From Microbacterium gorillae (lineage in GTDB: Bacteria > Actinomycetota > Actinomycetes > Actinomycetales > Microbacteriaceae), in NCBI RefSeq assembly GCF_000826185.2, contig NZ_LN648873.1, positions 267,282-331,281 on the forward strand: a stretch of 64,000 nt of DNA, in the 5' to 3' direction. Made by a program: the position numbers and the translations under genes. The notes beneath the pieces were generated by a model. The model saw only the letters and a program-made list of their open reading frames with translations, did no database searches and was not told the origin of the DNA. Below are positions 48,276-56,904 of the stretch, in pieces. Numbering within the stretch: position 1 is the stretch's first letter; each line of letters starts with the position of its first letter.

Positions 48276-49477
48276 TTCTTCTTCCCGTCGTAGTGGGGGT
48301 TCTCCCAGATGACAGAGCCGCCTTGACCGAGACCCACGCACATCGCGGTGAGGCCGTAGCGGACCTCCGGGTGCTCGGCGAACTGCGCCGCGAGCTGGAT
48401 CATCAGGCGCACGCCGGATGCGGCCAGCGGGTGGCCGAGCGCGATCGCGCCGCCCCACGGGTTCACGCGCGGATCGTCGTCGGCGATGCCGAAGTGATCC
48501 AGCAGAGAGAGGACCTGGACGGCGAACGCCTCGTTCAGCTCGAACGCACCGATGTCGTCGATGGTCAGGCCGGCGCGCTTCAGCGCCTTCTCGGTGGACG
48601 GTACGGGGCCGAGGCCCATGACCTCCGGCTGCACGCCCGCGAAAGCGAACGAGACGAGCTTCATCTTCGGCGTGAGACCCAGCTCGCGCACGGCGGAGCC
48701 ACCGGCGAGCAGCGACATCGTGGCGCCGTCGGTGAGCGGAGAGGACGTACCGGCGGTGACGCGACCGTGCGGGCGGAACGGCGTCTTGAGCGTCGCCAGG
48801 CCCTCCATGGTGGTCTCCGGGCGGCGTCCCTCATCCTCGGTGGCCAGGCCCCAGGCGCCGTCCGCGTCGCGCACGGCGACGGAGACGAGGTCGGGCTGGA
48901 ACTTGCCGGCGTCGTAGGCGGCCTGCGCCTTGCGCTGGCTGAGCATGCCGTACCGGTCGGCGCGCTCCTTGGTCAGCTCCGGGAAGCGGTCGTGCAGGCG
49001 CTCCGCCGTGATGCCCATGTTCAGCGCGTCCGCGGAGACCAGCTTCTCGGTGAGGAATCGCGGGTTGGGGTCGACGTCGCCGCCCCCCAGCGGGTGCCGA
49101 CCCATGTGCTCGACGCCACCGGCGAGGGCGAGGTCGTACATGCCGTACCCGATCGATCCCGCCATCGTCGTCACCGACGTCAGCGCGCCCGCGCACATGC
49201 GGTCGATCGCGAAACCGGGGACGGTCAGGGGGAGTCCGGCGAGGATCGCGCCGGTCCGACCGAGGGTCAGGCCCTGGTCGCCCTCCTGCGTCGTCGCGGC
49301 GATCGCCACGTCGTCGATGCGGTCACCCGGCACGCCGGGGTTGCGCTCCAGGACACCCGTCATCGCCTTGACGACCAGGTCGTCCGCGCGCGTGTTCCAG
49401 TACATGCCCTTCTCGCCGGCGCGCCCGAACGGGGTTCGCATGCCGTCGATGAAGTAGACGTCCGAATTCTCGGCCAC
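48272..49477 (-). CDS. fadA: Acetyl-CoA acyltransferase (thiolase)
   Basis: A 401-residue thiolase that cleaves 3-ketoacyl-CoA in the last beta-oxidation step. The nucleophile cysteine is in AIDRMCAGALTSV (about residue 93). VNPWGGAIALGHPLAASG contains the base His, and TAMCVGLGQGGS the second cysteine. The rest follows thiolase I/II (LNEAFAVQVLSLL). GTG 49477 has GGAGGCAAG just upstream. It is the first gene of the fadA-fadB operon, which likely is under control of the nearby TetR protein. Confidence 0.94.
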   Translation of the reverse strand: MAENSDVYFIDGMRTPFGRAGEKGMYWNTRADDLVVKAMTGVLERNPGVPGDRIDDVAIAATTQEGDQGLTLGRTGAILAGLPLTVPGFAIDRMCAGALTSVTTMAGSIGYGMYDLALAGGVEHMGRHPLGGGDVDPNPRFLTEKLVSADALNMGITAERLHDRFPELTKERADRYGMLSQRKAQAAYDAGKFQPDLVSVAVRDADGAWGLATEDEGRRPETTMEGLATLKTPFRPHGRVTAGTSSPLTDGATMSLLAGGSAVRELGLTPKMKLVSFAFAGVQPEVMGLGPVPSTEKALKRAGLTIDDIGAFELNEAFAVQVLSLLDHFGIADDDPRVNPWGGAIALGHPLAASGVRLMIQLAAQFAEHPEVRYGLTAMCVGLGQGGSVIWENPHYDGKKK

Positions 49478-49552
49478 CTTGCCTCCAAGCTCGTGAGATT
49501 GAGTCCAGCGTATGACGGAACTCAGGTTCACCGGAACCGGGTGAGGCGTTTC

Positions 49553-50749
49553 CTACGAATCGGTCGCGGCGTCCTGGGAAGAGCCTTGCACGCTTTCGAC
49601 AAAGGCACGCGAAATCAGAGGAGCCGTTTCAGCGATCTGCCACGAACGGGCACCGAGATCGGCGAGAGCCTGCGAGATGGCTGTGACGTCATCACCCGGG
49701 TGGTCCCACGAGATCCGACGCAGGAAATCCGGGGTGAGCAGGTTCTCCGTCGGCATGTTCAGCTCTTCGGCGTGCGCCTCCACGGCGGGTCGCGCCTGCT
49801 TGTAGCGCGCATCGGCCGCCGGGTTCCGGTCGGCCCAGACCCGGGGCGGCGGCACGGAGTCGGAGTGCGAGAGACGGTCCGGCGGGAGGGTGGTGACGGC
49901 ACGTCCGGCCTCGATGGCGGCCCACCAGCGGTCCAGCTGCGTGCGGCTGGCGCGACCGTTGAACTCCTTGTTGCCGGCCAACTGCGCCTTGCTCTGCGGG
50001 TCCGAGCGGATGGCGGCGACCAACGAGCGGTCCGGGACGAGGCGCCCGGGCGCGATGTCCTGTTCCCGCGCGAAGTCCTCGCGGGCCTGCCACAGTGATC
50101 GCGCGATGGCGAGATTGCGACGGCCGCGCAGCGTGTGCAGACCGCTCAGCCGCCGCCAGGGGTCCTCGCGGGCGGGGCGTTCCGGTTTGTCCCGCGCCGC
50201 GGCGAACTCCTCGCGAGCGAACTCCGTCTTGTGCTGCTGATCGAGCTCGGCGACGAGCTTGTCGCGCAGGTCGATGAGGTGGACGACATCCAGCGCGGCG
50301 TACTCCAGCCACGACTGGGGCAGCGGACGGGTGGACCAGTCGTCCGCGGAGTGCGCCTTCGCCAGCACGATCCCGAGCTCCTCTTCGACGATCGCGCCGA
50401 GACCGACGCGCTCGTGCCCGAGCAATCGCGCGGCGAGCTCGGTGTCGAAGATGACCGCCGGGTACAGCCCCAGTTCGTGCAGGGAGGGAAGATCCTGGCT
50501 CGCTGCGTGGAGGACCCACTCGGTTTCGCCGAACGCATCCTGGAACGAGGTGAAGTCTCCGATCGCCGGCGGATCGAACAGGAACGCCCCGGCGTCACGC
50601 CGGAACACCTGCACGAGGTACGCGCGCTGGGAGTACCGGAAGCCGGACGCCCGTTCGACGTCCACTCCGAGCGGTCCCTGTCCGCGCTGCAACGCCTCGA
50701 TCGCTTCGTGGAACCCCTCGGCCGTGTCGATCACACGGTACTCAGTCAC
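49553..50749 (-). CDS. rnd: Ribonuclease D-type 3'-5' exonuclease with HRDC domain
   Basis: A 398-residue DEDDy exonuclease. Motif I is GPLGVDVERASGFRYS, motif II VLHAASQDLPSLHELG, and motif III LEYAALDVVHLIDLR, with the catalytic Asp/Glu/Tyr residues. An HRDC domain follows (about 210-290, LHTLRGRRNLAIARSLWQAR), then a C-terminal helical domain. It trims 3' ends of tRNA or other RNA. GTG 50749 overlaps the DUF3000 stop by a few bases; GTG 50755 is two codons earlier. It is translationally coupled to DUF3000. Confidence 0.9.
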   Translation of the reverse strand: MTEYRVIDTAEGFHEAIEALQRGQGPLGVDVERASGFRYSQRAYLVQVFRRDAGAFLFDPPAIGDFTSFQDAFGETEWVLHAASQDLPSLHELGLYPAVIFDTELAARLLGHERVGLGAIVEEELGIVLAKAHSADDWSTRPLPQSWLEYAALDVVHLIDLRDKLVAELDQQHKTEFAREEFAAARDKPERPAREDPWRRLSGLHTLRGRRNLAIARSLWQAREDFAREQDIAPGRLVPDRSLVAAIRSDPQSKAQLAGNKEFNGRASRTQLDRWWAAIEAGRAVTTLPPDRLSHSDSVPPPRVWADRNPAADARYKQARPAVEAHAEELNMPTENLLTPDFLRRISWDHPGDDVTAISQALADLGARSWQIAETAPLISRAFVESVQGSSQDAATDS

Positions 50750-51323
50750 GCTCACCTCGCCTCGCCCCGAACACGGCGATCTTCTCCGAACCGGGAGGGA
50801 GGCCCGCCAGCATGCAGACCAGCTCCGCCCACGCTTGCACGTGGCCGTCGACCGCACCGGACGGAGACCATGACGCGCGCAGTTCGATCTGCGCGCCGTC
50901 ACCCTCCTCGGCCAACGACCCGAACCCTCGGGAGAGGGTCTTCGTGGCCGTGCCCGACTCCGAATGATACTCCGCACCGTGGGCGGCGAGGGCATCGGTC
51001 AGCCACGACCAGGCCACTTCAGCCAGCAACGGGTCGGTGCCGATCTCCTGCTCGAGCGGAGCCTGCGCGAAGCAGACGATGCGCCATGGGCCGCCCCAGG
51101 CCTCCGGGGAAGCGGGGTCGAACAGCAGGATGAAACGCCCTGTTCCGTACAGCGAATCGCCGTGATCGTCGGGGCGGACATCGCCGGCGAGGGTCATCGA
51201 ATACGGCGCCAGGCCCCCGGGAGCGGGGATCTCGCGCACGGTGAAGTCCTCGCGGTGCGTCACTGCCCGCAGCATGTCCCGTGCTTGCGCGAAGATCGCG
51301 TCAACCGGAGATTCGTCCGCCAC
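50742..51323 (-). CDS. DUF3000 protein
   Basis: A 193-residue actinobacterial protein (starts MADESPVDAIFAQARDMLRA). Conserved stretches are VREIPAPGGLAPYSMTLAGD, then GTGRFILLFDPASPEAWGGP, then LADALAAHGAEYHSESGT-like sequence, and ELVCMLAGLPPGSEKIAVFG near the end. The family is unknown in function and usually precedes rnd, as here. The GTG start lies 26 bases from the divergent hydrolase gene. Confidence 0.87.
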   Translation of the reverse strand: MADESPVDAIFAQARDMLRAVTHREDFTVREIPAPGGLAPYSMTLAGDVRPDDHGDSLYGTGRFILLFDPASPEAWGGPWRIVCFAQAPLEQEIGTDPLLAEVAWSWLTDALAAHGAEYHSESGTATKTLSRGFGSLAEEGDGAQIELRASWSPSGAVDGHVQAWAELVCMLAGLPPGSEKIAVFGARRGERD

Positions 51324-51348
51324 GGAGACAGACTAAAGTGAGACAGCG

Positions 51349-52536
51349 ATGAACAATCCCAGGCGCGCCGCTTCCGCTCGCTCGGCGGTCGGGTTCCGGA
51401 TCGCGATCGGAGCCCTCGCCGGAGCTCTCACTCTCGTGCTCGGCTCGATGGCCGCGCTCACGACGGTGATCGCACGCCGCGTGGTCGTGCCGACCCCGCG
51501 CGCTCGCGACACCCGCATCCTCGACCTCGACGTGAAAGCGCAGACGATCACGCTCTCGCGCACCGCGGACACCGAACTGCCCGGCCGGTACGGGCTCTTC
51601 ACCGGCGGCACCATGCCGTATCTGAAGCTCGGCTCGATCCTCTCCGAGAACGCCACGACGGTCACCCGGAAGCTGCTCACCGAGGTGGACAGCGGAGCCA
51701 AGCTCGAGCGCGAGGCGTCCTTCAGCGGGTGGTACTACGACGCGCCGGACCAGCTGCATCTGCCGTACCAACCCGAGCTGATCGGCACCCCACTCGGACC
51801 GTGTCCGGCGTGGCTGTTCCCGGGCGGTGACACCTGGGTCATCCAGGTGCACGGCCGTGGAGCGGCGCGCGCGGAGTGCCTGCGCGCGGTCCCGCTGTTC
51901 CATGACGCCGGGATCACCTCGTTGGTCGTGTCCTACCGCAACGACGGCGAGGGCCCCCGGAGCCGCACCGGGACCTACGGCCTCGGCGCGACCGAGTGGC
52001 GGGATGTCGACGAGGCGCTGGGCTACGCGCGGCGGCACGGCGCGAAGCGGGTGCTGCTGATGGGCTGGTCCATGGGCGGCGCGATCGCTCTGCAGGTGGC
52101 CACCCGATCCGCGCACCGCGATCTGATCGCCGGACTCATCCTCGAATCGCCCGTCGTGGATTGGCGTCCCGTGCTGACCTACCAGGCGCAGGCGAACGGC
52201 ATCCCGAGCGCGGTCGGTGACCTGGCCGTCGCAGCTCTCGGTCAGGACTGGTCAGCCAAGGCCGTCGGTGCCGATCACGCGATCCCGTTCGATGCCCTCG
52301 ACATCGTGGCCCAGGCGGAGTCGCTGAAGCTGCCGATCCTCATCCTGCACTCCGACGACGACGGATTCGTGCCCGCGACGGCGTCGCACGCCCTCGCCGA
52401 AGCCCGGCCTGATCTGGTCAAGCTGGAGACCTACGCGGTGGCGCGGCACACCAAGCTGTGGAACTACGACCAGGCGCGCTGGGACTCGGACATCAGCGGC
52501 TGGCTCGCCGCGAACGGCTTCACGCCGAAAGCGTGA
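51349..52536 (+). CDS. Membrane-anchored alpha/beta hydrolase
   Basis: The 395-residue product has an N-terminal membrane span (about 17-42, FRIAIGALAGALTLVLGSMA) without clear cleavage site. An alpha/beta hydrolase domain from about 150 follows. The nucleophile elbow GWSMGG is at about 237-242. A late HSDDDGFVP carries the acid Asp and a VARHTKLWNYD segment the His. It probably acts outside the membrane on an ester or peptide; the substrate is unknown. Its 3' end overlaps the convergent RibD-like gene by 17 bases. Confidence 0.82.
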   Translation: MNNPRRAASARSAVGFRIAIGALAGALTLVLGSMAALTTVIARRVVVPTPRARDTRILDLDVKAQTITLSRTADTELPGRYGLFTGGTMPYLKLGSILSENATTVTRKLLTEVDSGAKLEREASFSGWYYDAPDQLHLPYQPELIGTPLGPCPAWLFPGGDTWVIQVHGRGAARAECLRAVPLFHDAGITSLVVSYRNDGEGPRSRTGTYGLGATEWRDVDEALGYARRHGAKRVLLMGWSMGGAIALQVATRSAHRDLIAGLILESPVVDWRPVLTYQAQANGIPSAVGDLAVAALGQDWSAKAVGADHAIPFDALDIVAQAESLKLPILILHSDDDGFVPATASHALAEARPDLVKLETYAVARHTKLWNYDQARWDSDISGWLAANGFTPKA

Positions 52537-53557
52537 GCCGCAGGTAGGAGAACCCCGCACCGTCGACGGCGTGCGAGGCGACCGTGCTGTGCTGCGGGTT
52601 CCGCAGACTGACGAACGGCGCATCAGACGGCGTGAGCACGGGAGCGACCGTGATGCACGCCTCCTCGATCACCCCGGCGCGCACGAACGAACTCGCCAGC
52701 ATCGGACCGCCCTCGCAGACGATCCGCGGCAGGTTCCGCTCCACGAGCGCCGCGACCACGTCGCGCGGACTGACCAGTCCGCCGCCGATGACGGCCGGGA
52801 GCGGCACGATCTCCGCGTCCAGGCCCGCCGTGTGCTCGCGCACCCGGGCGGCGGCGTCGGCGGGGCAGAGCCGGGATGGGCGGGGAGCGTCATCGCGTGC
52901 CTGCAGGGTGTGGCCACGGAGGTCACCCGACCCGGCACGACCGCGACGGCGTGCGCCGTCGGGGCGACGTACCCCCTCCGCGCCGCCCCCGGCGCGCACG
53001 AACGACCTCGCCAGCATCGGCCCGCCCTCGCAGACGATCCGCGGCAGGTTCCGCTCCACGAGCGCCGCGACCACGTCGCGCGGACTGACCAGTCCGCCGC
53101 CGATGACGGCCGGGAGCGGCACGATCTCCGCGTCCAGGCCCGCCGTGTGCTCGTCGTCCCGGTCGGCGGCGTCGGCGGGGCAGAGCAGGATGGGCGCGGG
53201 AGCGTCATCGCGTGCCTGCAGGTTGTGGCCACGGAGGTCACCCGACACGGTCACGACCGCGAGTCGTGCGGCCGTCGGGGCGACGTACCCCTCCGCGCGG
53301 ACGGACTGCGCTCCCACGACCACCACGTCCGATGCGCGGCGGATCACGCCGAGCACCGCGCGGTCCACCCGGCTGGTGAGACCGTCGCTGGTGCCGTCCG
53401 CGCCGGTGGCGGCACCGGTGAGGCTCGTGATCATGTTCAGTCGGACCCGGGCGGGGGAGTCGTACCAACGCGCCAGGGCGTCACGCGCTCCGTCGGCGGC
53501 CAGGTCGATCTCGTCGTGCTCGGGGAGCACTCGCACCAGCGTGCCCGGCGCGAGCAT
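52520..53557 (-). CDS. RibD C-terminal-type reductase with internal duplication
   Basis: The 345-residue product is a pyrimidine reductase family protein (RibD_C; NADPH-dependent reduction in riboflavin-type pathways). It has RLNMITSLTGAATGADGTSD, VVVVGAQSVRAEGYV, IVCEGGPMLARSFVRAG and a LTLSA end. A segment of 105 residues occurs twice in tandem: the core AEIVPLPAVIGGGLVSPRDV and VCEGGPMLA repeats. The second copy begins with a frame-shifted stretch (VRRPDGARRRGRAG). Without it the protein would be 240 residues, the normal size. Activity is doubtful. The start at 53557 overlaps the sufE stop. The true substrate of these stand-alone proteins is unclear. Confidence 0.8.
   Translation of the reverse strand: MLAPGTLVRVLPEHDEIDLAADGARDALARWYDSPARVRLNMITSLTGAATGADGTSDGLTSRVDRAVLGVIRRASDVVVVGAQSVRAEGYVAPTAARLAVVTVSGDLRGHNLQARDDAPAPILLCPADAADRDDEHTAGLDAEIVPLPAVIGGGLVSPRDVVAALVERNLPRIVCEGGPMLARSFVRAGGGAEGVRRPDGARRRGRAGSGDLRGHTLQARDDAPRPSRLCPADAAARVREHTAGLDAEIVPLPAVIGGGLVSPRDVVAALVERNLPRIVCEGGPMLASSFVRAGVIEEACITVAPVLTPSDAPFVSLRNPQHSTVASHAVDGAGFSYLRLTLSA
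52681..53310. repeat. 315-bp direct tandem duplication
   Basis: Unit 52681-52995 is repeated from 52996 to about 53310. The left 165 bp of each are almost identical (two or three differences). The right part differs at more places, including single-base gains and losses. The period is exactly 105 codons. Confidence 0.85.
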
Positions 53558-53997
53558 CAGTCGCGTCCGGACTTCTGTCGAACCTGGCGCTTGGCGCGCA
53601 GGAGCATTCCGGTCATCCCGGCCAACCGCAGTGGCGAGACCGCCCGAGTGAGTCCGAGCGTGTGCGGAAAGTCCTCCGGCACGCTCAGGACGTCGTCCAC
53701 GCTCAATCCGCTGAGGCCCTGCACGAGGATGCTGGCGAAGCCGCGGGTCGTGGGCGCCTCCGCTGGAGCGGTGGCGTGCATCCGCACGGTGTCGCCGTCC
53801 ACCTCGAGCAGGATGTACACCGGGGACTGGCACTCGACGACACGCTCGGCGAGTTCCGGGTGCTCGGCCAGCTCCTCCGGAACCGCCGGCAGGTCGCCGG
53901 AGAACTCCAGAAGCAGTTGCAGGCGGTCGGGCTCGTCGAGTTCGAGGAACTCGTCGCGGATGTCGGCCAGGGAAGTGGGAAGCCGGGTGTCACTCAC
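53557..53997 (-). CDS. sufE: SufE-family sulfur acceptor
   Basis: A 146-residue SufE-like protein. LLLEFSGDLPAVPEEL and the VVECQSPVYILLEV segment with the sulfur-accepting cysteine (about residue 56) are present. RGFASILVQGLSGLSVDDVL is conserved. It would take persulfide sulfur from a cysteine desulfurase, or here possibly work with the adjacent sulfurtransferase. GTG 53997 is used. The gene order sulfurtransferase-sufE-RibD-like is common in actinobacteria. Confidence 0.9.
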   Translation of the reverse strand: MSDTRLPTSLADIRDEFLELDEPDRLQLLLEFSGDLPAVPEELAEHPELAERVVECQSPVYILLEVDGDTVRMHATAPAEAPTTRGFASILVQGLSGLSVDDVLSVPEDFPHTLGLTRAVSPLRLAGMTGMLLRAKRQVRQKSGRD

Positions 53998-54036
53998 CCG
54001 TCGATTCTTCCACGCGCCCCCGGCCGACGGGTCCGG

Positions 54037-54939
54037 TCAGTGGGTCGGGGCGTCTCCGGCCTCGGGGCCGGTGGCGATCGGAACGCCCACGAGGTTGCCC
54101 CACTCGGTCCAGGAACCGTCGTAGTTGCGGGTGTTCTCGAATCCCAGGAGATAGGTCAGAGCGAACCAGGTGTGCGAGGACCGCTCGCCGATCCGGCAGT
54201 AGGCGATCACGTCGTCGCCGGGGGTCAGGCCGGCACCGTCCTGGTACAGCGCCTCGAGCTCGGCGCGGGACTTGTAGGCGGCGTCCTCGGCGACCGCGCG
54301 GGCCCACGGCACGCTCTGCGCGCTCGGAATGTGACCACCGCGCAGGGCGCCCTCCTCCGGGTACGCCGGCATGTGAGTGCGTTCGCCGGTGTACTCCTCG
54401 GGCGAGCGGACATCGATCAGCGGGTTGCCGAAGTGCGCCAGCACGTCGTCGCGGCTGGCGCGGTAGGTGGTGTCGTCACGCTCGACGACGGGGTATTCGG
54501 TGGCGGCGCGCTCGGGCTTGGCGGTGGTGAGCTCGCGGCCCTCGGCGATCCACTTGTCGCGCCCGCCGTCCATGAGACGAACGTCCGTGTGGCCGAACAG
54601 CGTCAGCACCCACAGCGCGTAGGCGGCCCACCAGTTGGTCTTGTCGCCGTACACCACGACCGTGTCGTCGCGGGAGATGCCCTTGCGCGAGAGGATCTCG
54701 GCGAACGCGGCACCGTCGACGAAGTCGCGGCGGACGGGGTCGTTGAGTTCGGTGTGCCAGTCGAGTTTGACCGCGCCGGGAATGTGTCCGGTCTCGTACA
54801 GCAGCACGTCCTCGTCGGACTCCACGATCACGAGTCCCGGGGTGTCCAGGTTCGACGCCACCCATTCGGTGGTCACGAGACGTTCCGGGTGCGCGTACTC
54901 GGCGAACTTGGCGGACGAGGTGTCGAACTCGACGGACAC
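54037..54939 (-). CDS. sseA: Thiosulfate/3-mercaptopyruvate sulfurtransferase
   Basis: A 300-residue protein with two rhodanese domains. The N-terminal inactive one contains [16 protein letters not shown] where the cysteine is lost. The C-terminal active one has [19 protein letters not shown] with the persulfide cysteine (about residue 247) and the loop [21 protein letters not shown] is the usual linker region. It transfers sulfur from thiosulfate or mercaptopyruvate. GGAG lies just before GTG 54939. It is first in an operon with sufE. Confidence 0.93.
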   Translation of the reverse strand: MSVEFDTSSAKFAEYAHPERLVTTEWVASNLDTPGLVIVESDEDVLLYETGHIPGAVKLDWHTELNDPVRRDFVDGAAFAEILSRKGISRDDTVVVYGDKTNWWAAYALWVLTLFGHTDVRLMDGGRDKWIAEGRELTTAKPERAATEYPVVERDDTTYRASRDDVLAHFGNPLIDVRSPEEYTGERTHMPAYPEEGALRGGHIPSAQSVPWARAVAEDAAYKSRAELEALYQDGAGLTPGDDVIAYCRIGERSSHTWFALTYLLGFENTRNYDGSWTEWGNLVGVPIATGPEAGDAPTH

Positions 54940-55060
54940 GTGATCTCCTTTGTCGGGACGTGATGAGGGGCGAACGGCGTAGGGTTGAGCACGTCCCCTC
55001 CGAGCCTAGAACCGCTGCGAAGAGCGCGCACGTTTTCGTAAGACAAAGACACAGGAACAT

Positions 55061-56095
55061 ATGACGGCCACCGCCCGCACGACCTTCGTGCACCTGACCG
55101 ACCGGAATCCGCAGCTCTCCGGTGCCGAGATGGTCGCCTCCCTCGTCCCGCCGCCGCAGTTCGACGGTGCGACGTTCGACACGTACCGCACCGATGCCGA
55201 GTACCCCTCGCAGCAGGGCGCGAAGGATCTGCTGGTCCGGTTCTGCAGCGGCGGCGGCACGGTCAAGCGCGGCGGTCTGTTCTCCCGGCGCAAGAACGCC
55301 GAACCCGAGATGAAGCCGGGCGTATACCTCGACGGCGGATTCGGTGTCGGCAAGACCCACCTGCTCGCGGCCACCTATCACGCGTTCCCGGCGAACCGGA
55401 AGTACTTCGGATCCTTCATCGAGTACACCGCCCTGGTCGGCGCCCTCGGCTACCGCAACGCGGTGGATCTGTTCCGCGGCTCGGGCCTGCTGTGCATCGA
55501 CGAGTTCGAGCTGGACGATCCGGGCGACACCATGGTGATGACGCGCTTCCTCGGCGAACTCGTCGCGTCCGGCACCAAGGTGGCCGCCACGAGCAACACC
55601 CCGCCGAACGCCCTCGGTGAGGGGCGATTCGCGGCGCAGGACTTCCTGCGCGAGATCCAGGCGATGTCCGACGCCTTCCAGACCGTGCGCATCGACGGCG
55701 TGGACTACCGCCAGCGCGCGATCGACGGCACCTCCATCACGCTCGATCAGGGCGCGTACGACGCGGCCCTGGCTGAGGCCGCCCGCGGCGGGGCGGCCTC
55801 GGACGACGTCTTCGATGACGTCATCCGCCACCTCGCCACGGTGCACCCGTCCCGCTACATCCGTCTCGTCGAAGGCTTGAACGCCGTCGGTCTGCGCGAT
55901 GTCCGCCAGCTCACGGACCAGTCCGAGGCGCTTCGTTTCGTCGCGCTCGTGGACCGCATCTACGACGCCCAGACCCCGGTGCGAGCCACCGGCCTCGGGC
56001 TGAACGACGTGTTCAGCGAGGAGATGCTCGGCGGCGGCTACCGCAAGAAGTACCTGCGCGCGGTGTCCCGCCTGAACGCGCAGACGCACGCCTGA
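55061..56095 (+). CDS. zapE: AFG1/ZapE-type AAA ATPase
   Basis: A 344-residue P-loop ATPase. Walker A is GGFGVGKTHLLA (about 95-106), Walker B LLCIDEFELDDPGD, a sensor is VAATSNTPPNALGEG, and YRQRAIDGTSI is further family signature. ZapE in Escherichia coli acts on FtsZ rings; AFG1 is the mitochondrial counterpart. In actinobacteria the function is not settled. It is divergent from the sulfurtransferase gene, with a 121-bp spacer holding both promoters. Confidence 0.9.
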   Translation: MTATARTTFVHLTDRNPQLSGAEMVASLVPPPQFDGATFDTYRTDAEYPSQQGAKDLLVRFCSGGGTVKRGGLFSRRKNAEPEMKPGVYLDGGFGVGKTHLLAATYHAFPANRKYFGSFIEYTALVGALGYRNAVDLFRGSGLLCIDEFELDDPGDTMVMTRFLGELVASGTKVAATSNTPPNALGEGRFAAQDFLREIQAMSDAFQTVRIDGVDYRQRAIDGTSITLDQGAYDAALAEAARGGAASDDVFDDVIRHLATVHPSRYIRLVEGLNAVGLRDVRQLTDQSEALRFVALVDRIYDAQTPVRATGLGLNDVFSEEMLGGGYRKKYLRAVSRLNAQTHA

Positions 56096-56117
56096 CCTGC
56101 CGGGGCGGCTCTACGCC

Positions 56118-56657
56118 TCACCCCACCCGTGATCCGCGGTCGTCGGAAGGCGCGGCCGGCGCGTCGAAGGAGAAGGGCATTCCGAGGACCTCACGCAGCC
56201 GGGCCGCGTAGGGCTCTCGCTCCTCCGGCGCAACCCATCGGGACTGATCGTGGCGCCGATAGAGGTCGTCGGCCTCGTGGCGTGGGAAAACGTGCACGTG
56301 AAGGTGCCAGACGTCTTGATCTCCGGCCGGCTCGTTATGTTGCCGGATCGACGTTCCGTCGCATCCATATGCCGAGCGAATGGCCACCGCCACGCGCTGC
56401 GTCAGCTCCCACACGGCCTGCCCGTCCTCCGGCGTGAGTCCATAGATGTTCTCAACGTGCGCGCGCGGAATCACGAGAACGGCTCCCGGATTCCCGGGCC
56501 ACCACTTCGGTGCGATGCGCGCGAACGCACGCTCCGTCACCGCGACGACGTCAGACGGCACGTTTCGCTCATCGAAGATGCCCCGCTGAAGTCCGCAGAA
56601 GGGACAGGGGTAGGCATCTGGTGCGTGAGTGACGGAGAGCACGGACGATTGTCCCAC
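56118..56657 (-). CDS. HIT-family hydrolase
   Basis: A 179-residue HIT protein. The histidine triad is in WHLHVHVFPRH. An N-terminal CPFC pair may bind zinc. GAVLVIPRAHVENIYGLTPE and SIRQHNEPAGDQDV are other typical blocks. It would hydrolyse a nucleotide-phosphate or nucleotide-phosphoramidate linkage. The C-terminus is slightly long. The start is GTG 56657, weakly supported. Confidence 0.88.
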   Translation of the reverse strand: MGQSSVLSVTHAPDAYPCPFCGLQRGIFDERNVPSDVVAVTERAFARIAPKWWPGNPGAVLVIPRAHVENIYGLTPEDGQAVWELTQRVAVAIRSAYGCDGTSIRQHNEPAGDQDVWHLHVHVFPRHEADDLYRRHDQSRWVAPEEREPYAARLREVLGMPFSFDAPAAPSDDRGSRVG

Positions 56658-56904
56658 GCGGACCCGCTGCCACCGAGGCTAGCCTCCCCGCGTCATGCGC
56701 CCGCCCGAAACCCTGCCGTCTGAATGCGACCCATTACATGAGATCCGACAGCGTGCCGCGAAACACGACGTTCACGTGAGCGTCCGGTTCGTAACGGGCC
56801 CGAAATCTGCGTGTACCCGCCCTGGAAATCTGCTGGGAACAGACTGGCGGCATCCCGGCAGGGTAGCCACCCCCGGGAATCACTCCCCCCGGATGGAGCC
56901 TGAC

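Noticed and set aside
46128..48458. Longer form of fadB starting at 48458
   Set aside because: The extra 61 residues run inside the thiolase coding region in another frame; GTG 48275 with the GTGA overlap fits the family length.
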